From positions 1 to 64,000 of the forward strand of contig JAFGCO010000034.1 in the NCBI GenBank assembly GCA_016932575.1: a stretch of DNA of 64,000 nt, in the 5' to 3' direction. This DNA is from a bacterium. Lineage in GTDB: Bacteria; Zhuqueibacterota; QNDG01; JAFGCO01. How positions within the stretch are numbered: position 1 is the first letter of the stretch; each line of letters opens with the position of its first letter. The notes beneath the pieces were generated by a model. The model was not told where the DNA came from. It worked only from the letters and a program-made list of their open reading frames with translations, and did not search any database. A program made the position numbers and the translations under genes. Shown piece by piece: positions 53,301-62,238 of this stretch.

Positions 53301-53693
53301 GACAGAAAAGTTCAATGGGTGATTGCGGAACATCAGATTGTGAAAGGGGACAGGGAGCTTCTGCAGATCATGATGAGAAACCTGATCGATAATGCGTGGA
53401 AATTTACTTCCAAAACATCCAGGGCCAGGATCGAGTCCGGTTCGATTCAGATGAAGAATAAAACAGTCTATTTTATCCGGGACAACGGTATTGGGTTTGA
53501 TTTGAAATATTCGGAGAAGTTGTTTGAAACATTTCATCGTCATCAGGCTGATTTTGAAGGAACGGGGATAGGGCTGGCTACGGTCAAGCGTATTGTCTCC
53601 CGGCACGGGGGAGAGATATGGGCGGAAGGCAAGGAAGGTCAGGGAGCCACGTTTTATTTTACCTTTGTGGGAGATGTTTCGACAACAGTTTAA
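50376..53693 (+). CDS. Two-component propeller (Reg_prop)-Y_Y_Y-HisKA membrane sensor kinase
   Basis: The 1105-residue product has a signal or anchor peptide, then about a dozen propeller repeats of the L-W-I-G-T-x-x-G-L-x-x-Y-D type (about 25-690). A Y_Y_Y domain follows (Y-K-M-E-G-F-D-K-A-W, Y-T-N-L-N-P-G-H-Y-T-F), then a membrane helix near 808-830, a coiled coil, and a HisKA box S-Y-S-V-S-H-D-L-R-A-P-L with His892. The ATPase has R-N-L-I-D-N-A-W-K-F, D-N-G-I-G-F and G-T-G-I-G-L-A. In Bacteroidetes such periplasmic propellers sense glycan fragments, but there they usually end in a receiver and AraC-type HTH, both absent here. A TonB receptor gene follows 128 bases later, suggesting linked control. 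Confidence 0.92.
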   Translation: MKKQWAIVIFILTCFCHAAQSGKMVFRNLTPEMGLSHGDVLCIFKDHEDYLWIGTVDGLNRYDGIGFTKYQYNRNDTCSLSSNYVISIKEDCRNNLWIGTARGLCRYDRDYDHFERIPFYDSQNRRIENSVVEIFEDRNNQLWMGCGRGIYLFDPVQKTFKVCFEETYTPDELAYCSGICQDIHDNIWISFRSAADLGLIKYQPKTKTLSAFSADQPGYQLKENAIYALLIDDRNMIWIGYVTKGLDVIDMQSGKIMNYKRESGDSHSLNNNSIFSLAEHTDGKILIGTNGGGLNVFDPTTGWFSHYTTSQSEQSLLSNSIQELYVGDDGIVWIGCWAGGVSMSDKRFGRFLLYRHDKQDVHSLYGNSVTSFSQDSKGNIWIGTDGGGINLFDTDNLRFVNFKSQKGNPRALTNDKVLAVQADNRGGLWVGMWRGGLNYFQIQGNQLILKQKYLPVDADNPNSHSVFNLYQDGHGNLWVGAFQTGAYLFNPVSRKFEIVHLNYPEGENIYLNGIHDIFCDHEETVWFATEGSGLINLDRETGKSEFFIHDTEDSSSLISNSINVIHEDSRHRLWIGSFEGGLSIFNRKTRSFNNYTMDHGLPSATVVGILEDNHENLWISSTAGLSKVTLDTSHGTINISIRNYTVEDGLQSKVFNRWSYFKSRSGEMYFGGLHGFNVFHPDSIRDNDHIPHIHITDFLLFNQPVIIGAEDCPLKKHISQTKELVLSHKQNFFTFRFIALNYIFSENNQYAYKMEGFDKAWNYVGNKREANYTNLNPGHYTFHVKGSNNDGLWNEKGKSLSVIITPPFWQIWWFRILLLFLLVAAVLGFIEFRIYDLDKQRRVLELLVKERTKDLQETNAELEAREASIKEYAGALEQSNRDLEAFSYSVSHDLRAPLRSMSGFSQILLEEHSSNLNNKGKDYLKRISLRCREMGNLIDNLLNLSRLKRDHLYFEEVDLGLEIQSIAREYQQMDPDRKVQWVIAEHQIVKGDRELLQIMMRNLIDNAWKFTSKTSRARIESGSIQMKNKTVYFIRDNGIGFDLKYSEKLFETFHRHQADFEGTGIGLATVKRIVSRHGGEIWAEGKEGQGATFYFTFVGDVSTTV

Positions 53694-53720
53694 AACGGGA
53701 TTCATTTTATTATTATTGAA

Positions 53721-53763
53721 GAGAGAAACCTTTGTTTTTTCAGGAACAATTTCTCTTCTTTTA
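53721..53763 (+). terminator. Possible terminator between kinase and receptor genes
   Basis: GAGAGAAA (53721-53728) pairs with TTTCTCTT (53750-53757, one G-U pair) across a 21-base loop, followed by CTTTTAAAG. Imperfect and with a short U-tract, so it may only attenuate. Confidence 0.35.
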
Positions 53764-53821
53764 AAGTATTATTTTGAAGTCTGAATTGAGGAATGCCTGA
53801 TGATACCGGGAGGAAGAAACC

Positions 53822-56152
53822 ATGAAAAAGCATATTTATTTGAAAAGCATTATCTTTTTTATAGCATCCTTTTCCTTGTCCGCCCGTGAGACCGGATTGA
53901 TCCGCGGTCGGGTAATCGATGCGGAAACCAAACAGCCTCTGTTCGGCACGAATGTACTCGTTCTGGACACCCAGCGGGGCGCGGCAACTGATGATCAGGG
54001 TGAGTACCGTATTGAAAATGTGCCTGTAGGTACATACCGGCTCCGCTTCACCTACATCGGATATGAGCCTATTGTCGAGACGGATGTGGTGGTGAAATCA
54101 GCGGCTCCTGCCTTTGTCAACGTTGAACTTTCACCAGAAATTGTGGAGGGAGAGGGCGTGACTGTCACGGCAGGGTATTTTCAATCCCAGACGGAAATTC
54201 AGCCCAGCACGATCGCCTTGTCCCGGGAGGAAATCCGGCGGTTTCCCGGCGGTTTTGAAGATGTGGTTCGTACCGTATCTACGCTGCCCGGGGTTGCCAT
54301 CAATATGGCGGGAGGTCGAAACGATCTTCTGGTCCGGGGAGGCGGGCCGTCTGAGAACTTGTATCTGATCAATAACATCGAAGTGCCGAATATCAATCAT
54401 TTCGGCACGCCCGGCAACACCGGCGGGAGCCTGAGTTTTGTCAATCTGGATTTTGTGGACGATGTGACCTTCTCAACAGGTGGTTTCGGTGCGCGATATG
54501 GAGACAAGATGTCTTCGGTGATCTCGCTGACCATGACCGACCGCATACCGGATCAGTTTGAGACCAAAGGCACGATCTCGGCTACGCAGTACGGGTTTGA
54601 TTTCGAAACGCCCCTGAAAAAGCGGGGCAATCTCATTTTTTCTGCCCGGAAGAGCTATCTTGACCTGATTTTCAAGGCAGCCGGACTGCCTTTTGTCCCG
54701 GTTTATACGGACTTTAACATATTAATGAATGTCGATCTTTCTTCCAGGGACCGGTTATTCCTGATCGGGCTGTCTGCAATCAATAATGTGGACCGGAATC
54801 AGAGTACCCAGGAGAACCGTGTATTCAATGCAGGGTTGCTGGACAATACACAATACAGAGGTATCAGCGGACTGAACTACCGGCGGCTGCTGCCTCAGGG
54901 GTATATGGATGTTACATTGAGTGTGAACCTGTCCCGGTTCCGCTTGAGCCAGATCGATCAATATAAAAACGAATACTTTTCCAGCGATGCGGACGAATGG
55001 GAATATGCCGCCAAGGTGCAGGTTTTCCGTTCGCTGGGTAGGCGTCTCAATTTACTCACAGGGCTTTCGGTCAAAGAAATAAGTAACGAGAATACAACCG
55101 TTTTTGCTGATACCATTTATAACCGGTCCGGCAACCGGGTGCCCATCTCTCTACTCGGATTGCATCCTGAGAATCAGGTCAATGCATCCGCGCGAAAAAC
55201 TGCCGGATTTCTGGAACTGGAATGGTCACCCTTGTCAAGTCTCACCATCGGTCCGGGGATACGGGCTGACTATTACAATTTTATCAATTCACCTCTTTAC
55301 ATTGCTCCGAGGTTGTCTGTCCGATATCAGCCAAATTCTCTCATTACTTTGAGAGTCAGTGGAGGCATTTATTATCAGTCTCCTTCCTATGTGTGGGTAG
55401 TGAATCCGGATAATCAGGATTTACGGGCACTAAAGAACCGTATGATTGTGGTCGGCGGAGACTATCTGCTGCGGAAGGATACCCGAATTTCTGTGGAAGG
55501 CTATTTGAAAAAATACACGGATCTGCCTGCGGGAAATATCCCCAATATCAATGATTATATTGTCCTGACCAATACAGGTGCTTCGTTTGGAGGGCGTGAG
55601 GATGATTTCCAATCCTTTGGATTTTTTCCATTGGTCTCAGAAGGTATGGGCAAATCCCGGGGCGCAGAATTATCCGTACAGAAAAAATTCTCGGACAGTC
55701 CGCTTTACGGACTGGTCAGTCTTGCATACAATCAGACGGAATTCACCGCTCTTAACAGCAAGGTATATCCGGGGCAGTATGATCAAAGGGCAATTATCAA
55801 TGTATCCGGTGGATATATTTTAAATGACAAGTGGGTATTTTCCGCAAAATTCAGATATTTTACAGGTGTGCCCTATACACCCGTGTACCGGCCTTCTGAA
55901 AACAAGGGAACCATTCAGAATTTACCGGGAGATTACCTGTCTGCACGTTTGAAACCCGGGCATCATCTCGATGTGCGCGTAGACAGGTATTTCAATTTTC
56001 CGAAGATCACGCTGATCATTTACATAGATATCCAAAATATTTATAATTACAAAATTCCCATGAAACCCAGCTATGATTTCTGGAATGATAAAATTGAAAA
56101 TTCAAGCGAGATTGGTATCCTGCCATCTATCGGAATCAGCCTGGAGATTTGA
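53822..56152 (+). CDS. TonB-dependent receptor
   Basis: ATG 53822 follows GGGAGG. The 776-residue product has a signal peptide (cleavage near L-S-A-R) and a CarboxypepD_reg-like domain (about 24-105: I-R-G-R-V-I-D-A-E-T-K-Q-P-L-F-G-T). The plug carries L-V-R-G-G-G-P-S-E-N-L-Y-L-I-N-N-I-E-V-P and G-G-F-G-A-R-Y-G-D-K-M-S-S-V-I-S-L, and a barrel follows. It belongs to a shorter subgroup than the two cassette receptors (776 against over 1000 residues) and has no PorV-like partner. It follows the propeller kinase and is followed by a broken small gene that begins with a good ribosome site. Confidence 0.92.
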   Translation: MKKHIYLKSIIFFIASFSLSARETGLIRGRVIDAETKQPLFGTNVLVLDTQRGAATDDQGEYRIENVPVGTYRLRFTYIGYEPIVETDVVVKSAAPAFVNVELSPEIVEGEGVTVTAGYFQSQTEIQPSTIALSREEIRRFPGGFEDVVRTVSTLPGVAINMAGGRNDLLVRGGGPSENLYLINNIEVPNINHFGTPGNTGGSLSFVNLDFVDDVTFSTGGFGARYGDKMSSVISLTMTDRIPDQFETKGTISATQYGFDFETPLKKRGNLIFSARKSYLDLIFKAAGLPFVPVYTDFNILMNVDLSSRDRLFLIGLSAINNVDRNQSTQENRVFNAGLLDNTQYRGISGLNYRRLLPQGYMDVTLSVNLSRFRLSQIDQYKNEYFSSDADEWEYAAKVQVFRSLGRRLNLLTGLSVKEISNENTTVFADTIYNRSGNRVPISLLGLHPENQVNASARKTAGFLELEWSPLSSLTIGPGIRADYYNFINSPLYIAPRLSVRYQPNSLITLRVSGGIYYQSPSYVWVVNPDNQDLRALKNRMIVVGGDYLLRKDTRISVEGYLKKYTDLPAGNIPNINDYIVLTNTGASFGGREDDFQSFGFFPLVSEGMGKSRGAELSVQKKFSDSPLYGLVSLAYNQTEFTALNSKVYPGQYDQRAIINVSGGYILNDKWVFSAKFRYFTGVPYTPVYRPSENKGTIQNLPGDYLSARLKPGHHLDVRVDRYFNFPKITLIIYIDIQNIYNYKIPMKPSYDFWNDKIENSSEIGILPSIGISLEI

Positions 56153-56161
56153 GGGGAAAGG

Positions 56162-56351
56162 ATGAAAGTAAAAATTCTCTGCCTTGGTTTCACCGGCAAT
56201 CGTTATTTCCCCGGAGGAGGCCGAGTATATTCTTCAGGCTGAACGCATGCCGGGGCCGGGACTTGTCACGGCGATAACATCTCATCTTCCTCGATCTCAA
56301 AAGCATCTAAAATCAAGGGAAAACAGAGGCTTTATCGTATGGGAATTTTAA
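56162..56351 (+). pseudogene. Possible remnant of a frameshifted exported-protein gene
   Basis: ATG 56162, 9 bases after the receptor stop, has an excellent ribosome site (GAGGGGAAAGG) and starts M-K-V-K-I, but its frame ends after 26 codons. One frame over, the DNA reads F-S-A-L-V-S-P-A-I-V-I-S-P-E-E-A-E-Y-I-L-Q-A-E-R-M-P (spaced), which looks like a signal peptide plus mature start. It continues to a stop at 56349-56351, inside the convergent kinase gene. A single-base change near 56175 would join the two. The rest of the gene appears lost. I cannot name the protein. Confidence 0.35.
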
Positions 56352-58776
56352 ACAAAAATGTGCTCCCTTTTTCCTCGCCATCCGATTCGGCCCAAATTTC
56401 ACCACCGTGCTGTTCAACAATTTTCTTACAAATAGACAAACCGATACCGGTTCCCTTGAATTCATCTTTTGAATGAAGCCGTTTGAAGATACCAAATATT
56501 TCATTGATATATTCCTGATTAATACCGATTCCATTATCTTCAATAGAGAATTCCCATTCTGCCTCTTTTTGTTTGGCTGAGATAACCACTTCAGGCTTTT
56601 TATTACAGTATTTAAGTGCATTATTGATGAGATTTTGAAAGAGGCGTTCCATTTTTACGGGATCACACTTGATTTCGGGCAGTGTATTGATCCGGATGCT
56701 GGCGTTTTTTTCTTTGATTGTAAATGAAAGATTTTTAATGACTTTATCTATCAGGCTGTTTAAATTCGCATTTATCTGAAAGGTGGTCCGGCGGCTTACT
56801 CGTGAATATAGCAGAAGGTCCTGAATCATGGTCTGCATGCGCTGTGCGCCTTCCATTAAATAATATAAAAAGGTGTTTATATCATTATTCCTGTTATTTT
56901 TTAATTTTTTCTCCAGAAGCTGTGCATAGGAGGATATCGCCCGCAGCGGTTCCTGCAGATCATGAGAAGCGATGTAAGCGAATTGTTCCAGTTCTTTGTT
57001 GGAACGTGCAAGTTCTTTTGCTGTTCGCTGACGCTCTTGAAGAAACAAAGCCCCTTTCAGGGCACTGCTGATTTGGTAACGTATTGTCTCATAAATCCTT
57101 CGTACTTCTCTTTCGATTTCAAACAGGATATATCCCAGTTGTGTTTCTTGTACGAAGAGGGGAAAAACAGCGAGGGCGTAATGTGTGTTGCGAGGCAGTA
57201 TATTATCCGGTAATAATTGTTTTGATGTGAATCGAAGCCCATTTATTCCCAGATCCTTTCTCTCATATTCATCATAAGCCAGTATCAGCCTGGACCAGTC
57301 AGAGGGAACTTTATTTTCTGTCTCATCATACAGCACAAGATAGCATGATTTAATATTCAATCGAAGCAGTTCTTCGGTGATAATTTCTACTATATCCGGG
57401 ATTTTGTAAGTCGTAACAAGAGAAGCATTGAACTGGCTTAATGCAATTGAACGTCTTTCTGTTAAAAATACCTGATTGCTTATGATCTGCTGACCGATTT
57501 CTCCAATAAGAACACGCGCCTGCTGCAACAATCCTGAAGCGATTGACAGCGCATGCGGATCGTTCGCAAGTAACGGAATTGTTTGATGATAGAGGACAGA
57601 TATTATCTCATGCCAGGCATCAATGTTGATGTCATTTAATGGGATGTTTCGTAATAAACGGTCTAGCACTATGATGAAATCAGGATGATTTATTCCTCTG
57701 ACTTCAGCCGCATATTTGTCCAGTAATGCTTCAGCCCATTCAGAAGACAATTCTTGCGGACGGATTCCCAGTGCCTTGTTCATCTCTTCAAGAATAATTT
57801 TTCTGGGAAATGTCGTGGACTTTGTGTGGGTATTCTTTGGTGATTTCAGCTTTGACGGCCCAATTTGCTGAACATTATATGAGAGACAGCCACAGGAACG
57901 GCGGACCGTCAATTTTGTGGGAAGGACAATTTCTTTTTGAGCATCCCGGCCGTTTAATAAGGTCAGCATGATTTCAGCAGCGTGCTTTCCCATTTGATAC
58001 AGCGGCTGTCGTACAGTTGTTAAAGGGGGCATGACCAAAGTCGTTTCCTCGATATTGTCAAAACCGATAACAGCAACTTCTTCCGGCACTTTTATCCCCT
58101 GCGCCGTCAACGTCTCCAAAGCGCTGAGCGCCATAAAATCATTGGATGCAACAATGGCTTCAAAATCGGTTTTGGGATGAAGTTTCCGAATGTTAAGCAG
58201 CTCATAAATTGCTTTAGCACCTGACGTCCAGTTAAAATCACCATCCATTACCAGGCGGGGGTCAAGGGGAATTTTATACTCAGAGAGTACTTCTTTATAG
58301 GATTGATACCGATCTTCAGCCTCCTGATGACCCGATGGTCCTCGAATGAAAGCAATACGATGAAAGTGATGCACTTCTATCAGGTGGATCAGCGCTTCCC
58401 TCATCCCTTTTTTATTATCAATAAGTACACTTGGAAAATCCGTTATTGGCAGCCCAATGCTGGTCATGGGTAAAGGTTGATATTTGTCAATAAATGAAAT
58501 CAAGTCTTGATAGTCAACATAATTGCTAAGAGCCCCAGACATGACAATCAGACCATCCAATTTCTCTGGATTGATCAGGTCAGCAATAACATTACGCTGA
58601 GCAATAAATTCATAAGGTTCATTAAGTGAACCAATGACGAATGAGATTAAATTTGCATTATTAAGCCTGGCGATATCTGCAATTCCTTTATATATGGTGG
58701 CCTGATATCTTTGCTCAATCCAATCTGTCAGGAAACCGATGGTTAAGTCATTTTGATTTTGTTTTTTTTGTATCAT
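56332..58776 (-). CDS. Cytosolic histidine kinase with LacI-type ligand-binding sensor domain
   Basis: The 814-residue protein starts directly with a LacI/PBP1-like ligand domain (about 10-300: L-T-I-G-F-L-T-D-W, F-I-R-G-P-S-G-H, V-A-V-I-G-F-D-N-I-E-E-T-T, P-P-L-T-T-V-R-Q-P). It has neither an HTH nor a signal peptide or membrane helix. R-R-S-C-G-C-L near 305 closes that domain, as in some LacI-like signalling proteins. A helical and GAF-like middle (about 330-580) leads to HisKA with A-S-H-D-L-Q-E-P-L-R, His605, and an ATPase with N-L-I-N-N-A-L-K-Y, D-N-G-I-G-I and G-T-G-I-G-L-S. It should therefore sense an intracellular ligand. It is third in a minus-strand row of kinase genes, 66 bases after the previous one. 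Confidence 0.9.
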   Translation of the reverse strand: MIQKKQNQNDLTIGFLTDWIEQRYQATIYKGIADIARLNNANLISFVIGSLNEPYEFIAQRNVIADLINPEKLDGLIVMSGALSNYVDYQDLISFIDKYQPLPMTSIGLPITDFPSVLIDNKKGMREALIHLIEVHHFHRIAFIRGPSGHQEAEDRYQSYKEVLSEYKIPLDPRLVMDGDFNWTSGAKAIYELLNIRKLHPKTDFEAIVASNDFMALSALETLTAQGIKVPEEVAVIGFDNIEETTLVMPPLTTVRQPLYQMGKHAAEIMLTLLNGRDAQKEIVLPTKLTVRRSCGCLSYNVQQIGPSKLKSPKNTHTKSTTFPRKIILEEMNKALGIRPQELSSEWAEALLDKYAAEVRGINHPDFIIVLDRLLRNIPLNDINIDAWHEIISVLYHQTIPLLANDPHALSIASGLLQQARVLIGEIGQQIISNQVFLTERRSIALSQFNASLVTTYKIPDIVEIITEELLRLNIKSCYLVLYDETENKVPSDWSRLILAYDEYERKDLGINGLRFTSKQLLPDNILPRNTHYALAVFPLFVQETQLGYILFEIEREVRRIYETIRYQISSALKGALFLQERQRTAKELARSNKELEQFAYIASHDLQEPLRAISSYAQLLEKKLKNNRNNDINTFLYYLMEGAQRMQTMIQDLLLYSRVSRRTTFQINANLNSLIDKVIKNLSFTIKEKNASIRINTLPEIKCDPVKMERLFQNLINNALKYCNKKPEVVISAKQKEAEWEFSIEDNGIGINQEYINEIFGIFKRLHSKDEFKGTGIGLSICKKIVEQHGGEIWAESDGEEKGSTFLFKIPIR

Positions 58777-58842
58777 ATTTGTTTTACCTGCGATTTTTCC
58801 AGCGTGATCATTGGGTTAGAAAATGAAACCGAATTTTTATTT

Positions 58843-61800
58843 CTACGATCCCAGAGTAAAATAGAATGTCGCGCCTTTATTCACTTCACCTTCGGCCCAT
58901 AGTTCACCATGATGTCGTTTGACGACACGTTTGGCTGTTGCCAGTCCGATGCCGTTCCCCTCAAATTCGGAATTATGGCGCTGAAAAGCCTCAAATATTT
59001 TATCGGAATATTTCATGTCAAATCCAATGCCATTGTCCTGAATATAAAACACCTTTTTGTCCTGATCAGAGGTCATTCCAAATTTTATTTTTCCTTTATG
59101 TTTTGTTGATGTAAATTTCCATGCATTGTCGATAAGGTTTCTTAACATGACATGCAATAAAGACTTGTCTCCTTTTACAAACAAATTTTTCGATATGGTG
59201 AATTCAACATTTCGGGTGGGATTTATGCGTTGGAAATCCTTAACGATGGATTCTACCAACGAACTCAGATTAAATCGTTTAAACTGGATGTCTTTCCGTG
59301 ATAGCCGGGACAGGATCAAAAGATCGTCAATCAGATTCCCCATTTGTTGGCTGGCATTATGAATTCGCTGAAGAAAATGTTTTCCCTGCTCATCCAGTTT
59401 TTCTGCATAGCTTTCTAACAGTGTCTGACTGAACCCATTCATGCTTCTGAGAGGCGCCCTCAGATCATGTGAGACAGAATAACTGAAAGCTTCAAGCTCT
59501 TCATTGGATTGTATTAAGGCCTGGGCGTATTTTTGAATGGATGTCTTTTGATTCTCAAGTTCCTGATTTGCCAATAGCAAATCTTTTGTTCTTTCCTGAA
59601 CCAGAAATTCAAATTGTGTTTTTTGTTTTTTTATTCTGTTTATCCTGGATTCGACAACAACAACCAAACCTAAAACAAGAATTAACATAATAGAGGTTTT
59701 GAACCACCAGGTCATCCAGAATGGCGGTGTTATGATTATCTTAACCGCGGTTCCGGTTTCATTCCAGATCCCATCATTATTTGAAGCTTTAACTTTAAAT
59801 ATATATTCACCCGGATTAATATTTGTATATGTGGCCTTTCTTAAATTTCCATCAGAATATAACCATTCAGAATTAAATCCTTCAAGAATGTATGCATATT
59901 TATTTTTTTCAGGGTGGAAATAGCTGAGAGCGGCAAATTCGAAAGAAAACATATTCTCATCATGGTTGAGCACAATTTCATTGGTTTCATGAATTGACTT
60001 GTTAATGATCACTCTGCCATTGAGTGTATCATGGACGTCAATATATCTTCCTGATACTTGAAAGTTAGTCAGAATGACATCAGGGATCCTCAAATTCGTT
60101 TTAATTTCATCGGGTGAGAACAGATTAAATCCTTCGGCTCCCCCGAATATGAGCTCCCCATTTCTCGTTTTATATGCAGAAAATTGATTGAATTCCCTGC
60201 TTTGCAAGCCATCATCTTCGTTATAATTTTTAAAGTGAAAATTTAAGCTGTCTGATCCTTGTTTTGGTGTGATAATTAAATGATACAGTCCGTTGGGCGT
60301 TCCCATCCATAAATTTCCCTGATTGTCTTCAATGAGTGTTAAAATTAATTTTTCAGTCAATCCTTCGTCTTCATTAAATAATCGAAATGTTTGTTTTTCT
60401 TTATCAAATAAGTTCAGGCCTTTCCTCGTAGCTACCCAAATAAGGCCCCTTTTATCTTCAATAATTTGATAAACGCCATTACTTACAATACTGTTGGGAT
60501 TACTGTCATTGCGTGTGTAATAAATTAAATTCCCTGTTTTTTTATTTAACACATTTATTCCGGCTGTTGTGCCGAACCAAAGGTTCCCCTCTTTATCCTC
60601 CATAATGGAATTGATTTGGTTTGAATTGATCGAATTTCCTTTTTTATCGGTGAAATGAGTAAATGTATTTTTATCTCTGTTATAAATGAAAAGCCCTTGA
60701 TCCAGGGTTCCAATCCAAAGGACTCTTTCAGAATCTTCAAAAATACTCCAGATATTTCCACTCGGAAGGCCTTTTGAATCTGAAGGATCGGATAAATAAC
60801 GAGTAAATTTTCTGCCGTCGTAACAGTTAAGCCCGCCAAAAAATGTTCCGATCCAAAGTCTTTTTTTATGATCAATATGTAAACAGATAATTGTATTGGT
60901 ACTTATACTATTTGAATATTTCTGATCATGAACGAAATTTGCAAATTTCTCCTTGACTCTGTCAAAATAAACAAGTCCGCCTCCGTTTGTCCCGATCCAT
61001 ATATTCCCTTTATCATCTTCTGTGAAACCATTGATATCATTATAGGGCAGACTGTGCGTATCTGAAAGTAAGTGATGATAAAGTTTGAATTTGAAAATAT
61101 CCGGATGATAATAGTTCACTCCTTTTTTATATGTTCCTGCCCAGAGAATTCCTGTATTATCTTTGTAAAGGCAGGTAATTGAATTGTGGCTGATACTATT
61201 GTCATCTTCCAAATAATGTGTGATATATTGAACAGAAAAATCATTTTTATTGAGGATATTGATTCCCCCATGGTCGGTTGCAATCCATATTGCCCCATTG
61301 TCATCCAGCACAATATCCGTGATAATATTTGTGTTCAGCTTTATATCTCTGGAATTGGTATGAAAATGGCGAAATTTATTTGTTTTCGTATTAAAATAAA
61401 AAACACCCAAACCAGCATTGATATTGGCAATCCAAAGATCATCATCGTTATCAATACACATTTGAAACAGCAGATGATCAGTTTTATATTTTTGATAAAG
61501 AAAATCATTTCTATAGGTGATTTCGCAGGTATGTGTGTCCATTTTTTCTATGATTCCGTTTTGGCAGACCAGCCAAAAATCGCCCTGTGAATTTTCGGCT
61601 GCTGCACTGAGGCTGCCGGCGGATTGTAATGCCGCTGAAGAATCACAGGCCACAGCCACGATCCGGCTGTTTTTGGAAACATATTGATAAATCGTTGTTG
61701 AACTGAAGTACCAAAAGTTCCCTTGATGATCCCGGATAATGTCTCTTATATCTGCGGTATCAGGAATTGATAATGCTTTTTGTGCTTTTTGCGTATTTTG

Positions 61801-62238
61801 AGAAAAGGTATCGGTAATCGGGTCGTAAACATTCATTACATTCATGGCTTCGATCCACAATTTTCCCCTGTGGTCCTCGGTAATGTTCATAATAAAATTA
61901 TCACTTATTGATCTGGGATTGTTATTATCATGTCGGTACGTTCTGATCGAATGGCCATTGAAGCGGTTTAATCCGGATACTGTGCCGAACCATAAAAATC
62001 CACGACTGTCTTTATAAATGCATTTTATTTGATTATTAGTCAATCCATGTCTTTTATCTATATGTTTAAACCTGTACTGATGCATCATTGCCTGAATCGG
62101 CGTCATGGATATCCAAATTGACAGGATAAGAATTTTCAGTAATACATTACAATACATTCTGTTTCTCTTGAACTTAGTTTGTCTGAATTGAACAGGAGCC
62201 ATGGATATAGTGGGAAGAATTTTCAATTGAATCATCAT
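58843..62238 (-). CDS. Two-component propeller (Reg_prop)-Y_Y_Y-HisKA membrane sensor kinase
   Basis: The product is up to 1131 residues. ATG 62238 overlaps the stop of the upstream kinase (ATGA), suggesting coupling, but the signal-like segment begins at M28 (62157: M-Y-C-N-V-L-L-K-I-L-I-L-S-I-W-I-S-M), so that ATG is an alternative start. Propeller repeats (I-K-C-I-Y-K-D-S-R-G-F-L-W-F-G-T and others) are followed by Y_Y_Y (A-Y-I-L-E-G-F-N-S-E-W, Y-T-N-I-N-P-G-E-Y-I-F), a membrane helix near 855, and HisKA with S-Y-S-V-S-H-D-L-R-A-P-L (His924 from ATG 62238). The ATPase has R-N-L-I-D-N-A-W-K-F. The kinase half closely matches that of 50376-53693. No receiver or HTH is attached. Confidence 0.9.
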   Translation of the reverse strand: MMIQLKILPTISMAPVQFRQTKFKRNRMYCNVLLKILILSIWISMTPIQAMMHQYRFKHIDKRHGLTNNQIKCIYKDSRGFLWFGTVSGLNRFNGHSIRTYRHDNNNPRSISDNFIMNITEDHRGKLWIEAMNVMNVYDPITDTFSQNTQKAQKALSIPDTADIRDIIRDHQGNFWYFSSTTIYQYVSKNSRIVAVACDSSAALQSAGSLSAAAENSQGDFWLVCQNGIIEKMDTHTCEITYRNDFLYQKYKTDHLLFQMCIDNDDDLWIANINAGLGVFYFNTKTNKFRHFHTNSRDIKLNTNIITDIVLDDNGAIWIATDHGGINILNKNDFSVQYITHYLEDDNSISHNSITCLYKDNTGILWAGTYKKGVNYYHPDIFKFKLYHHLLSDTHSLPYNDINGFTEDDKGNIWIGTNGGGLVYFDRVKEKFANFVHDQKYSNSISTNTIICLHIDHKKRLWIGTFFGGLNCYDGRKFTRYLSDPSDSKGLPSGNIWSIFEDSERVLWIGTLDQGLFIYNRDKNTFTHFTDKKGNSINSNQINSIMEDKEGNLWFGTTAGINVLNKKTGNLIYYTRNDSNPNSIVSNGVYQIIEDKRGLIWVATRKGLNLFDKEKQTFRLFNEDEGLTEKLILTLIEDNQGNLWMGTPNGLYHLIITPKQGSDSLNFHFKNYNEDDGLQSREFNQFSAYKTRNGELIFGGAEGFNLFSPDEIKTNLRIPDVILTNFQVSGRYIDVHDTLNGRVIINKSIHETNEIVLNHDENMFSFEFAALSYFHPEKNKYAYILEGFNSEWLYSDGNLRKATYTNINPGEYIFKVKASNNDGIWNETGTAVKIIITPPFWMTWWFKTSIMLILVLGLVVVVESRINRIKKQKTQFEFLVQERTKDLLLANQELENQKTSIQKYAQALIQSNEELEAFSYSVSHDLRAPLRSMNGFSQTLLESYAEKLDEQGKHFLQRIHNASQQMGNLIDDLLILSRLSRKDIQFKRFNLSSLVESIVKDFQRINPTRNVEFTISKNLFVKGDKSLLHVMLRNLIDNAWKFTSTKHKGKIKFGMTSDQDKKVFYIQDNGIGFDMKYSDKIFEAFQRHNSEFEGNGIGLATAKRVVKRHHGELWAEGEVNKGATFYFTLGS

